From Clostridiales bacterium (lineage in GTDB: Bacteria > Bacillota > Clostridia > Christensenellales > CAG-138), in assembly GCA_019416935.1 (NCBI GenBank), contig DXWI01000006.1, positions 41,633-105,632 of the forward strand: a stretch of DNA of 64,000 nucleotides, given 5' to 3'. Positions 7,347 through 15,540 of this stretch are shown piece after piece. A model generated the notes under the pieces. That model saw only the letters and a program-made list of their open reading frames with translations. It was not told where the DNA came from and made no database searches. The translations under genes were made by a program, and so were the position numbers. Each line of letters opens with the position of its first letter. Position 1 is the stretch's first letter.

Positions 7347-8486
7347 ATGCGCGTATGGAAGAACCGAACCAACCCCTTCGATCATTTTGAAATTCCAGTT
7401 GAAGCAAACGCACACCGCGTTTGGTCGTTTATCTACGATCTGCTGCTGTCGATCGGGATTCTCTCTGCTACGACCGTGCTTTGTATGCTGCTCGACTATG
7501 TCGGTGAAGCCAGCGCCTATTCCGCGCTCGTTTATGTGCTCTCCGTATTCGTGATTTCCCGCCTTACGAACGGCTACTTTTTCGGTGTCTTTTCGTCCTT
7601 TGTGGCGGTATTCGGCGTGAACTATATTTTTACCTACCCGTATTTTGCTTTCAATTTCACGATTGAAGGATATCCAATGACATTCCTCTGCTTTTTGCTC
7701 GTTTCGCTGTCCACCAGCGCTGTAACAACCCGCATCAAGCAGGCGGAACGCATTCGGATTGAGGCCGAGCGCGAGCGCATGCGCGCAAATCTCCTGAGAG
7801 CGGTTTCGCACGATCTCAGAACGCCGCTGACCGCAATCATCGGGTCTGCCAATGCCATTCTCGAAAACGATGATAAGCTGAATAATGCGGAGCGCAGGGA
7901 ACTGCTCCAAAATATTGTGTCCGACGCGGAATGGTTGATCCGAATGGTGGAAAACCTGCTCTCCATCACCCGCGTTGGAGCGCAGACTGAACAAAACGAA
8001 ACGCGGTTGAACACCGCGCCGGAAGCGCCGGAAGAGCTGGTGGACGAAGCGGTGCGCAAGTTCAAAAAACGCTTTCCGGGGATTCCCGTTTCCGTTTCCG
8101 TACCGGAAGAGATGCTGTTCGTGCCCATGGACGCCATGCTGATCCTGCAAGTATTGATCAACCTGCTGGAAAACGCTGCGCAACATGGGAAGACGCTCAC
8201 AAAAATCTGGTTAACCGTCCAAAACGAGAATACCGGCGTCCGATTTCTCGTCGCCGACAACGGCGTCGGTATCGCCGAGGAAAAGATGCCACATCTGCTG
8301 GACGGGTATTTTGAAACCTCAGAGAACACGACCGGCGACAGTCATAGAAGCATGGGGATCGGCCTATCCGTTTGCAGGACCATTGTAGAAGCGCACGGCG
8401 GGACGCTGACCGCGCACAACCGGCCGGAGAGCGGTGCGGAATTTGTGTTTTCGCTGCCGTTCGATGCGAATTCTGCGCTTTCTTAA
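7347..8486 (+). CDS. KdpD-like sensor histidine kinase, membrane-anchored
   Basis: A 379-aa kinase. Four close-packed hydrophobic segments (residues about 30-115) match the DUF4118 membrane block of KdpD. They are followed by a dimerisation/phosphoacceptor region with LLRAVSHDLRTPLTAIIG (His near residue 155) and an ATPase domain with the N box near NLLENAAQHG and G boxes DNGVGI and GIGLSVCR. The long N-terminal KdpD sensor and universal-stress domains are absent. The ATG at 7347 is preferred because a GGGAG site abuts the alternative ATG at 7335 too closely. The KdpE-like regulator follows 60 bases downstream. No potassium-pump genes are near, so the signal is unknown. Confidence 0.9.
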   Translation: MRVWKNRTNPFDHFEIPVEANAHRVWSFIYDLLLSIGILSATTVLCMLLDYVGEASAYSALVYVLSVFVISRLTNGYFFGVFSSFVAVFGVNYIFTYPYFAFNFTIEGYPMTFLCFLLVSLSTSAVTTRIKQAERIRIEAERERMRANLLRAVSHDLRTPLTAIIGSANAILENDDKLNNAERRELLQNIVSDAEWLIRMVENLLSITRVGAQTEQNETRLNTAPEAPEELVDEAVRKFKKRFPGIPVSVSVPEEMLFVPMDAMLILQVLINLLENAAQHGKTLTKIWLTVQNENTGVRFLVADNGVGIAEEKMPHLLDGYFETSENTTGDSHRSMGIGLSVCRTIVEAHGGTLTAHNRPESGAEFVFSLPFDANSALS

Positions 8487-8546
8487 CGGCGTATTTATGG
8501 CTGACCATGCTAAAATAAATTGTACCGTCATCATTTGAGGAGCGCC

Positions 8547-9245
8547 ATGAGAATTAAAATCCTTGTCGTTGAAGATGAAAGAAGCATCAGTGGATTCATC
8601 AAAACCGTTTTGACCGCAAACGGATATGACGTTGTTCTTGCGCACACCGGTGCGGAAGCGGGCGCCATGGCAAAATCGCATTGCCCCATGCTGGTGATTC
8701 TCGATCTCGGGCTGCCGGATATGGACGGTACCGAGCTCATTCGGTCGATTCGCGAATGGTCGCGTATGCCGATCATCGTCGTATCTGCCAGAATGCATGA
8801 GCGCGATAAAGTGGAGGCGCTCGACCTGGGCGCCGACGATTTTATTACCAAACCGTTCGGAACGGATGAACTGCTCGCCCGAATCCGAACCGCGCTCAGG
8901 CATATGCATGTCCCAAACGAAGCCGCTGCGAACGACAGCGTCTTTCGCTCCGGAGAACTCGTAGTGGATTTTGAAAAACACCGCATTCAAATCGGCGGTA
9001 CGGATGTGCATTTGACACAAAATGAGTTTCGTATCGTTGCGTTGCTGGCGCAAAACGCGGGGAAGGTGATGACCTACGACTGCATTCTGCGGGAGCTTTG
9101 GGGCCCTTATGCAAAATCGGATAACCAGATTTTGCGCGTCAATATGGCGAACATTCGCAGAAAACTCGAAAAAAACCCTGCGGAACCGAAGTACATTTTT
9201 ACAGAGGTCGGCGTCGGCTATCGTATGATAGACAACGGTACTTAA
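8547..9245 (+). CDS. KdpE-like response regulator, OmpR/PhoB class
   Basis: A 232-aa two-domain regulator. The receiver holds the acidic pair in VVEDE, the phosphorylated Asp in LVILDLGLPDMDG (near residue 53), and Lys in FITKPF. The C-terminal winged helix (residues about 130-230) includes LTQNEFRIVALLAQNAGKV and ends with a wing typical of KdpE. The start follows a GAGG ribosome site at 8537-8540. It is the obvious partner of the kinase upstream. Targets are not evident, and there are no kdpFABC genes here. Confidence 0.93.
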   Translation: MRIKILVVEDERSISGFIKTVLTANGYDVVLAHTGAEAGAMAKSHCPMLVILDLGLPDMDGTELIRSIREWSRMPIIVVSARMHERDKVEALDLGADDFITKPFGTDELLARIRTALRHMHVPNEAAANDSVFRSGELVVDFEKHRIQIGGTDVHLTQNEFRIVALLAQNAGKVMTYDCILRELWGPYAKSDNQILRVNMANIRRKLEKNPAEPKYIFTEVGVGYRMIDNGT

Positions 9246-9368
9246 ACATAGCGAACGCCGCTCCGGAGGATGTGAGATGAATTTCGGGCCGGCAGCGCCG
9301 GTTTGGCATTATGTTCCTGTCAATCAGCACGCATATGGAATAAACGGCGCATATGCGCTTGAATATGC

Positions 9369-9396
9369 AAAGGCCGGCGAAGTTTCGCCGGCCTTT
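9369..9396. terminator. Bidirectional terminator between the two-component operon and the spore protein genes
   Basis: AAAGGCCGGCGAA (9369-9381) and TTCGCCGGCCTTT (9384-9396) form a 13-bp perfect stem with a two-base loop. The flanking A and T tracts suit termination in either direction, between convergent genes. Confidence 0.8.
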
Positions 9397-9408
9397 CATC
9401 TGGTTGAT

Positions 9409-9624
9409 TTATCTGTTCATGTTGCTGCCATTGCCGCTCATGTTATTTTGCGCATAAGCGATCATGCGCTTTACCATTTCGCCGCCGACAGAGCCCGCCT
9501 CGCGAGAGGTCAGGTCGCCGTTATAGCCCTGCTTGAGATTCACATTCATCGAGTTTGCCGCCTCCGTTTTCAGGCTCTGCAGCTTCGACTTGCTCTCAGG
9601 GACCAAAGCACCATTGCGTGCCAT
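9409..9624 (-). CDS. Alpha/beta-type small acid-soluble spore protein
   Basis: A 71-aa DNA-coating protein made in the forespore, protecting spore DNA from UV and heat and degraded at germination. The protein shows the family's LKTEAANSMNVNLKQGYNG block (containing the germination-protease region) and the DLTSREAGSVGGEMVKRMI block. Its tail GNGSNMNR is longer than that of its neighbour. AAAGGAG precedes the ATG. The second copy lies immediately upstream on the same strand, and the two are clearly recent relatives. Confidence 0.96.
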   Translation of the reverse strand: MARNGALVPESKSKLQSLKTEAANSMNVNLKQGYNGDLTSREAGSVGGEMVKRMIAYAQNNMSGNGSNMNR

Positions 9625-9669
9625 AGTTTGTTTCTCCTTTCATCCAAAAGTTGTCTTTCTTGATCTGGT

Positions 9670-9861
9670 TTAGTGCATATTCTTCTCTGCATAAGCGATC
9701 ATGCGTTTCACCATTTCGCCGCCGATAGAGCCCGCCTCACGAGAGGTCAGGTCGCCGTTGTAACCCTGCTTCAGGTTGACGTTGAGAGAATTGGCAACTT
9801 CGGTCTTGAAGCTATCCATCTTCGTCTTCGCCTCGGGAACAAGTGCGCCATTACGTGCCAT
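9670..9861 (-). CDS. Alpha/beta-type small acid-soluble spore protein (second copy)
   Basis: A 63-aa spore DNA-binding protein, about 80 percent similar by eye to the copy downstream over the shared core, including FKTEVANSLNVNLKQGYNG and DLTSREAGSIGGEMVKRMI. The ATG at 9861 is fixed by a full-strength AAAGGAGGTGA ribosome site. Expression is expected in the forespore under sigma G, but I could not identify a convincing sigma-G promoter upstream by eye. Confidence 0.96.
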   Translation of the reverse strand: MARNGALVPEAKTKMDSFKTEVANSLNVNLKQGYNGDLTSREAGSIGGEMVKRMIAYAEKNMH

Positions 9862-9968
9862 CGAATTCACCTCCTTTTTCGGATGTGGTCTTAATTTGTG
9901 TAAAAATCGAGCAAATATGACTGGAAATTTATACAGAAAGCAGCAAGATTTGTTGTTTGATTCCATTG

Positions 9969-9998
9969 AAAAAGCCTTGCCGCACGGTGCAAGGCTTT
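9969..9998 (-). terminator. Terminator downstream of recG
   Basis: On the minus strand AAAGCCTTGC pairs with GGCAAGGCTTT around a short loop (plus positions 9971-9998) and is followed by a T run. It lies between the recG stop and the spore protein gene. Confidence 0.75.
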
Positions 9999-10017
9999 CC
10001 TGCATGATGCAATTGCA

Positions 10018-12012
10018 TCAATTCATCGCAATATCGTTAAAACCGTTTTCATACCGGCGCAACGCGAGCGCGATCAGTTCGCTGTCCTGCGCGTTCCGAC
10101 GTTCCACGATATTCCTTGCAGCTTCAGCCGCGTGTTCCAGAAGCCGGGCATCGCCCGCGGGCATGCAGCTTCCCTCGCCGTGCTGCCGGACACCCCAAAA
10201 ATCGCCCGGCCCGCGCTGCTCCAAATCGCGTTCCGCAATCACAAAGCCATCGGTCGTTTCAATCAATGCCGAAAGGCGCTCCAGCGTCGACTCGCTCCCG
10301 CTTTCCGATAACAGGAAGCAATATGCCTGCGTATCGCTGCGGCCTACGCGTCCGCGCAGCTGGTGCAACTGCGCCAGTCCAAATCGATCCGCTCCCTCAA
10401 TCACCATAATGGAAGCGTTTGGCACATGAACGCCGACTTCGATGACCGTCGTTGTAACCAAAATGTCGGCCGCGCCGGTGCGAAAAGCCTCTATTGTCTC
10501 CTGTTTTCTAGCACTGCTCATGCGGCCATGCAGCAGGGCAAGCCTGACCCCCGGCAGAAGTTCGCGCAATTCTTCAAACAGCCGTTCCGCGCTAACGCCT
10601 TCAACCGCTTCCGAATCCTCGATAAACGGGCAGACAACATAGGATTGCACGCCCACTTTGGCTTGACGGGCCAAATAGGCATACATGTCCCCCCGTCGCT
10701 GCACCGGGATGAAGCTTGTTTTGACGGGTTTTCTGCCGGATGGCATTTGATCGATCACGGAGATATCGAGGTCGCCGCAGAGCAGCAGCGCAAGCGTTCG
10801 GGGAATAGGCGTTGCGCTCATGACAAGCACATCTGGGTTCTCGCCCTTTGATGCAATCGTCGCGCGCTGCGCAACGCCGAAACGGTGCTGCTCATCCGTT
10901 ACAACCAATCCGAGTTTTGAAAAGCGGACGTCCTCCTGCAGGAGCGCGTGCGTGCCAACCACAGCAAGCGCCGAACCGGAAGCAATGCGCTTAAGCGCAG
11001 CATCTCTTTGCTGTTTTTTCATGCCGCCGTGCAAATAGCACACGGCATTTCCGAAAATGCGCTGCATCGACTCGAAATGCTGCTGCGCCAAGATCTCGGT
11101 AGGCGCCATCAATGCGCCCTGATATCCGTTTGCGCAGGCGATGCAGAGGGCAAAGAGCGCGACCGCCGTCTTGCCTGAGCCAACGTCCCCCTGCAAAAGA
11201 CGGTTCATGGGCGTCGGCAGCGCCATATCGCGCGCAATTTCGTCCATAACCCGCATTTGTGCATCCGTCGGCTGAAATGGCAGCTTTTTCAGGTAGCGCT
11301 CTAAAACGCCGTCGCTCGCGAATGCGATTCCCCTTTGGCCGCAGCGCGCTCGCTTTCGCATTTCCACAACGAGCAGATAGTACAAAACGTTATCAAACGC
11401 CAATCGCCGCTGGGCCAGTTCCAAAATGTTCCGCTTCACAGGCCGATGCACCTGCACGACAGCCTCTTGGAGCGGCAAGAGATCATATCGTTCGAGCAGA
11501 GCGGCGGGCATGGAATCCCGCAATTCAGGAACAGCGGACAGTGCCTGCCGAACCGCTTCCTGCATAAGACGCTGCGTTATCCCCTGCGAAAGCGGATAGA
11601 CCGGCACCAAGCCGGGCAACTCCGTCGAAAGGGAGGGGTTCAGCATCGAAACGCCTCTGCGGGCGTCAATCCTGCCGCAAGCCACAACCGTGTCGCCCGC
11701 ATGGATCTGCATGCGGCGGTATGGCTGATTGTACCATTTCAGGCGCAGTTTGCAGACCCCATCCGTGGCCATCACGGAAACGAGCGAAATACCGTGAAAA
11801 TAGGATGTGGACGGCTCGCTGAGCGCCCGCACTCGCACCGCGCAATCCATCCCATGGCGAAGAGCGGAAACCGGCTGCGCAAAGGAGTAATCGCGATAAT
11901 CGCGCGGCAAGCAGAACAGCAAATCCTCCACCGTTTGGATGCCCAAACGGTGGAGCTGCGCCGCACGCGACGGCCCGATTCCTTTTAAGGCTTCAATTTC
12001 CGATTTCAGCAT
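10018..12012 (-). CDS. recG: ATP-dependent DNA helicase RecG
   Basis: A 664-aa helicase that remodels stalled forks and Holliday junctions. The wedge (OB) domain fills roughly residues 50-150. The superfamily 2 motor follows, with Walker A LLQGDVGSGKTAVA near residue 270, DEQHRFG near 372, SATPIPRT near 400, and the conserved C-terminal ADRFGLAQLHQLRGRVGRS. Length is normal (about 670-690 aa). It lies downstream of the fakA-like gene, as in many Firmicutes, but a strong terminator separates them, ending only 15 bases before this start. Confidence 0.97.
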   Translation of the reverse strand: MLKSEIEALKGIGPSRAAQLHRLGIQTVEDLLFCLPRDYRDYSFAQPVSALRHGMDCAVRVRALSEPSTSYFHGISLVSVMATDGVCKLRLKWYNQPYRRMQIHAGDTVVACGRIDARRGVSMLNPSLSTELPGLVPVYPLSQGITQRLMQEAVRQALSAVPELRDSMPAALLERYDLLPLQEAVVQVHRPVKRNILELAQRRLAFDNVLYYLLVVEMRKRARCGQRGIAFASDGVLERYLKKLPFQPTDAQMRVMDEIARDMALPTPMNRLLQGDVGSGKTAVALFALCIACANGYQGALMAPTEILAQQHFESMQRIFGNAVCYLHGGMKKQQRDAALKRIASGSALAVVGTHALLQEDVRFSKLGLVVTDEQHRFGVAQRATIASKGENPDVLVMSATPIPRTLALLLCGDLDISVIDQMPSGRKPVKTSFIPVQRRGDMYAYLARQAKVGVQSYVVCPFIEDSEAVEGVSAERLFEELRELLPGVRLALLHGRMSSARKQETIEAFRTGAADILVTTTVIEVGVHVPNASIMVIEGADRFGLAQLHQLRGRVGRSDTQAYCFLLSESGSESTLERLSALIETTDGFVIAERDLEQRGPGDFWGVRQHGEGSCMPAGDARLLEHAAEAARNIVERRNAQDSELIALALRRYENGFNDIAMN

Positions 12013-12027
12013 GGCTCCATTCTTCGC

Positions 12028-12053
12028 AAAAAACGGGCGGGATATCCCGCCCG
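12028..12053 (-). terminator. Terminator between the fakA-like gene and recG
   Basis: A perfect 20-bp palindrome with arms CGGGCGGGAT and ATCCCGCCCG (plus 12034-12053) is followed on the minus strand by six T (plus 12028-12033). It stands 14 bases after the fakA-like stop and 15 bases before the recG start. Confidence 0.88.
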
Positions 12054-12067
12054 ATATAAGGCCTTAC

Positions 12068-13717
12068 TTATTCAACCGAAAGATAATAATAGTACAATGG
12101 CTGTCCGCCGCTTTGGACGATAAACTCCGCATCCGGATACGCTTCCTCCAACTGCTCTACCAGCTGGTTGGCGCTCGCCTCTTCGACGCTTTCGCCGTAG
12201 AACATCGTGACAGCCGCATCGGTTTCCCCGAGCTTTTGCATCATTTTGTCCAGGAGATCGCGTGTCACAGCATCCACCGTAGCGCCGACGCTGCAAAGGT
12301 CATTGTCCATCATGCCCATCACATCGCCCTCGGCGATATCCTCGCCATGGAACTTGGTGCTGCGTACTGCAAAGGTCACTGCGCCGCTCACAACGGATTG
12401 GAACGCCTCGGTCATCATCCGCTCGTTGGCAGCCACGTCGGCTGATGAATCGAACGCCATGGCCGCTGCGATCCCCTGCGGGATGGTCTTTGTCGGCAGG
12501 ACGATCACATTACAGGTCAGCAGTGCAGCCGCCTGCTGCGCCGCCATGATGATATTACTGTTATTCGGCAGGATAAACACATTTCGCGCATTCACCTTGC
12601 GAACGGCGCTGGTAATCGTATCAATGCTTGGGTTCATCGTCTGCCCGCCGGAAATGACATGATCCACCATGAGCTCGCCGAACACGGCCGCAATGCCATC
12701 GCCGGCGCTGACCGCTATCAGACCGTATTCCTTTTCTTTGCGCTTTCTCTCCGCTTGCAGCGCACGGTTCTGTTCGCGCATGTTCTCAATCTTGAGATGA
12801 TCCAGCTCGCCCAGTCTCAGCGCCATTTGCAGCACTTTTCCGGGTGCATTGGAGTGAACATGCACTTTGATCAGATCGGAATCAAAGGCAACCACGACCG
12901 AGTCGCCCAGCCGCATCAGGTGATCTCGAAACGCGTCCAGATCCGCCTCGCAAAACGCCGGATTGAGATGGATGATGAAGAACTCCGTGCAATAGCCGAA
13001 TTCAATGCTCTCCTCCGGAATGCCCTCCATTTCGGCTGCGGCAGAGGCGATCGCGGATTCCTGCTCATCCACTATTTCAGAAATGTCCGGAAGGATGTCG
13101 CCGTCCAGCGAGAGCTTAAATCCCTTGTAAACGGTCAGCAACCCCTTGCCGCCGGAATCGATCACGCCCGCTTCCTTCAAAACGGGAAGCAGATCCGGCG
13201 TCTTTGCAAGCGCGCGCTCGCCCGCCTCAATCATCACATCGACCACACGATATACATTCGCGCCGCGGCCTGCCATTTCCGCTACTTCCTCGGCAATCAT
13301 CCGGGAGACCGTGAGAATGGTGCCCTCTTTGGGCTTCATGACCGCCTTATACGCCGCCTCGCTGCCCATGGTCAGCGCACTGGACAGAAGCGCCGCGTCC
13401 ATGGTCGCCGCGCCCTTAAACGCACGCGAAAAGCCACGAAACAGCTGGGACAGGATGACGCCGGAATTGCCGCGGGCGCCGCGCAGCGCGCCCATGGAAA
13501 GTGCATCCGCAACGCGGGATACGTCCGCATCCTCGGGCAGCCCGCGCAGTTCACGCACAGCACTCTCCATGGTCATCGTCATGTTGGTACCGGTATCGCC
13601 ATCTGGCACCGGAAACACGTTCAAAGCATCGATGGCCTGCCGGTTGCGCTCCAACAAGGCGGCGCCAGCGATGATCATATCGCGGAACTGTGCTCCGCTG
13701 ATGGTTAGTTGGTTCAT
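12068..13717 (-). CDS. DAK2-domain protein, FakA/YloV-like fatty acid kinase
   Basis: A 549-aa cytoplasmic protein. The N-terminal DhaL/DAK2 nucleotide-binding domain carries NVFPVPDGDTGTNMTMTM near residue 36 and GARGNSGVILSQ near 105; the rest contains the middle domain and the DegV-like C-terminal domain of the FakA/YloV family. FakA phosphorylates fatty acids held by FakB for phospholipid synthesis. GGGAGGAG fixes the ATG at 13717. It follows the Asp23/Gls24 gene, the standard yloU-yloV pair. No fakB is visible here. Confidence 0.92.
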   Translation of the reverse strand: MNQLTISGAQFRDMIIAGAALLERNRQAIDALNVFPVPDGDTGTNMTMTMESAVRELRGLPEDADVSRVADALSMGALRGARGNSGVILSQLFRGFSRAFKGAATMDAALLSSALTMGSEAAYKAVMKPKEGTILTVSRMIAEEVAEMAGRGANVYRVVDVMIEAGERALAKTPDLLPVLKEAGVIDSGGKGLLTVYKGFKLSLDGDILPDISEIVDEQESAIASAAAEMEGIPEESIEFGYCTEFFIIHLNPAFCEADLDAFRDHLMRLGDSVVVAFDSDLIKVHVHSNAPGKVLQMALRLGELDHLKIENMREQNRALQAERKRKEKEYGLIAVSAGDGIAAVFGELMVDHVISGGQTMNPSIDTITSAVRKVNARNVFILPNNSNIIMAAQQAAALLTCNVIVLPTKTIPQGIAAAMAFDSSADVAANERMMTEAFQSVVSGAVTFAVRSTKFHGEDIAEGDVMGMMDNDLCSVGATVDAVTRDLLDKMMQKLGETDAAVTMFYGESVEEASANQLVEQLEEAYPDAEFIVQSGGQPLYYYYLSVE

Positions 13718-13748
13718 TTCTCCTCCCATCCAGGTTGGTGATCAGCGA

Positions 13749-14102
13749 TCAGACCCGGATATTCTCCACATGGATATTGATGCTCTGTACTCTGAGCCCC
13801 GTCATCGTTTCAACACGATATTTGACATTGCTTCTCGTATTTTCCGCTACAGCGGGAAGGGACACGCCGTATTCCAGCGTCACATACAAATCGATCGCAA
13901 CCGTATCCGGTGCAACCATCGTGACCTTTACACCGCGTTTTACATTGTCTCCACCGAAGAGCTCGACAAGGGAATCGCCCGCCCGTTTGGAATTCATGCC
14001 GACAATGCCGTAGTTCTCAACAGCGGCATAGCCTGCGATTCTGGCGACCAAGTCATCACTGATGGTAATTTTGCCAAGCGCGTTCACCATTTCAGCAGCC
14101 AT
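13749..14102 (-). CDS. Asp23/Gls24 family envelope stress protein (YloU-like)
   Basis: A 117-aa single-domain protein with the family pattern: ITISDDLVARIAGYAAVENYGIVGM at the start, the VELFGGDNVKRGVKV turn, and VAIDLYVTLEYG in the centre. The chosen start (14102) follows GGAGG by 7 bases. Gls24 proteins localise to the membrane or take part in envelope stress. It is directly upstream of the fakA-like gene, the usual yloU-yloV arrangement, 31 bases apart. Confidence 0.94.
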   Translation of the reverse strand: MAAEMVNALGKITISDDLVARIAGYAAVENYGIVGMNSKRAGDSLVELFGGDNVKRGVKVTMVAPDTVAIDLYVTLEYGVSLPAVAENTRSNVKYRVETMTGLRVQSINIHVENIRV

Positions 14103-14175
14103 GATTATGCCTCCTTCGGAAATATGATTGTTGTATTGTAATAGAAACTCGCCAAAAGTGCAACGTATGCCGCCC

Positions 14176-14925
14176 TTACTCCTCTTCCTCATCCTCCGGA
14201 AGCACGGCGTTGTGGTACACTTCCTGCACATCGTCGTTATCATCGAGACGCTCCAGAAAACGCTCAATCTTTTCAATGTCTTCGGCATCGCTGACGTTGA
14301 CGGTATTCTGCGGGATCATGCGCACCTCCGCGGAGAGGAAACTAAAGCCCGCTGCCTCCAGCGCCTCCCGAACTGCCGAGAAATCGGAAGGAGCGGTATA
14401 GACCTCAAACGCGTCATCGAGTGCGTTGAAGTCCTCCGCGCCGGCATCCAACGCGGTCATCATGACCTCATCCTCATCCATCAGCGCTGTACGCTCGATG
14501 ACGATCAAGCCCTTCTTATCAAACATCCAACCCACGCATCCGCTGGCGCCCAGATTGCCGCCGCTTTTGTCAAAGATGTGGCGCATTTCCGCAGCGATGC
14601 GGTTGCGATTGTCGGTGAGCACTTCGACGATGACGGCCACATTTGCCGGGCCATAGCCCTCGTAGGTGATCTCCTCATAGTCAACCGCGTTTCCTTCGCC
14701 GGCAGCCTTTTTGATCGAACGCATGATGTTGTCGTTCGGCATATTGTTTGCCTTTGCTTTGGCAATGACATCGCGCAGTTTGCTGTTGTTAACCGGATCT
14801 GCGCCACCGCCCTCTTTGACGGCAATCGCGATCTCACGGCCAATCTTGGTAAAGATCTTGCCGCGCTGTGCATCGGTTTTTTCCTTCTTATTCTTGATAT
14901 TGGCCCACTTGGAATGTCCTGACAT
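14176..14925 (-). CDS. YebC/PmpR family protein
   Basis: A 249-aa protein of the YebC/TACO1 family, now linked to translation of difficult motifs and formerly called a transcriptional regulator. It starts MSGHSKWANIKNKKEKTDAQ, the diagnostic N-terminus, and contains the conserved GYGPANVAVIVEVLTDNRNR segment near residue 105. The length is the family norm. It shares the strand with the glycosylase gene upstream, separated by 15 bases. Confidence 0.96.
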   Translation of the reverse strand: MSGHSKWANIKNKKEKTDAQRGKIFTKIGREIAIAVKEGGGADPVNNSKLRDVIAKAKANNMPNDNIMRSIKKAAGEGNAVDYEEITYEGYGPANVAVIVEVLTDNRNRIAAEMRHIFDKSGGNLGASGCVGWMFDKKGLIVIERTALMDEDEVMMTALDAGAEDFNALDDAFEVYTAPSDFSAVREALEAAGFSFLSAEVRMIPQNTVNVSDAEDIEKIERFLERLDDNDDVQEVYHNAVLPEDEEEE

Positions 14926-14940
14926 AGTATCCTCCTTTGT

Positions 14941-15540
14941 TCAGGTCAACTGTTGATATACTTCGCGAAGCGACTGGAAATCCTTCCACGCATCGCGCTT
15001 TTTCTGTTCGTCCCGCAAAAGCGCCGCCGGATGATAGGTCGGGAGAATATGAATGCCGTTCTTCACCGCCCATTTGCCGCGATCCCGCGTAATCCGCGCC
15101 ATGGGGTCATAAACATGCCGCGCCGCGACCGCTCCTAAGCAAACGATGATCCTGGGCGTGACTAGCATAAACTGCCGGCGCAGAAACGGCAGGCATGCCT
15201 GCGCTTCCGCATCCTCCGGATTGCGGTTTCCCGGCGGACGGCATTTGACGATATTGGTAATGTAGACCTCCTCGCGCCGAAGATCGACGGCAGCAAGCAT
15301 GCGGTCAAGCAGTTGCCCTGCCGGGCCTACAAATGGGCGTCCCAGCCGATCTTCCTCCCGCCCCGGGCCTTCCCCGACCAACATAATTGCAGCATGCCGG
15401 TCACCCTCGTCAAACGCAGGCTGTGTGCGCGTCTTACAGAGCGCGCAGCGACCGCAGGCGGAAACCGCCCGTTCCATTTCATCCCAATCTCCGTCAAAAA
15501 TCTCCATATATGCATCAGAGACGAGCGGCGGCGTCCTCAT
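14941..15540 (-). CDS. Uracil-DNA glycosylase, family 4 (iron-sulfur type)
   Basis: A 199-aa enzyme that removes uracil from DNA. Motif A is VGEGPGREED near residue 52 and motif B is TYHPAALLR near 170. The cysteines of the 4Fe-4S cluster are seen as CGRCALC near residue 30, then CRPPGNRN and a Cys in QACLPFL. The reading frame overlaps the end of the NagB-like gene upstream by 26 bases, which implies translational coupling. It may equally be annotated as a phage-type DNA polymerase-related glycosylase. Confidence 0.93.
   Translation of the reverse strand: MRTPPLVSDAYMEIFDGDWDEMERAVSACGRCALCKTRTQPAFDEGDRHAAIMLVGEGPGREEDRLGRPFVGPAGQLLDRMLAAVDLRREEVYITNIVKCRPPGNRNPEDAEAQACLPFLRRQFMLVTPRIIVCLGAVAARHVYDPMARITRDRGKWAVKNGIHILPTYHPAALLRDEQKKRDAWKDFQSLREVYQQLT

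Noticed and set aside
7347..9245. Calling the two-component pair kdpD and kdpE
   Set aside because: The kinase lacks the N-terminal KdpD domains and there is no kdpFABC nearby, so the gene symbols would overstate what is known.
9277..9663. A 128-residue plus-strand open frame with a GGAGG before its ATG, between the response regulator and the spore protein genes
   Set aside because: It runs through the bidirectional terminator hairpin and then antisense to the spore protein gene, so its protein is an artefact of the complementary coding. The GGAGG may be chance.
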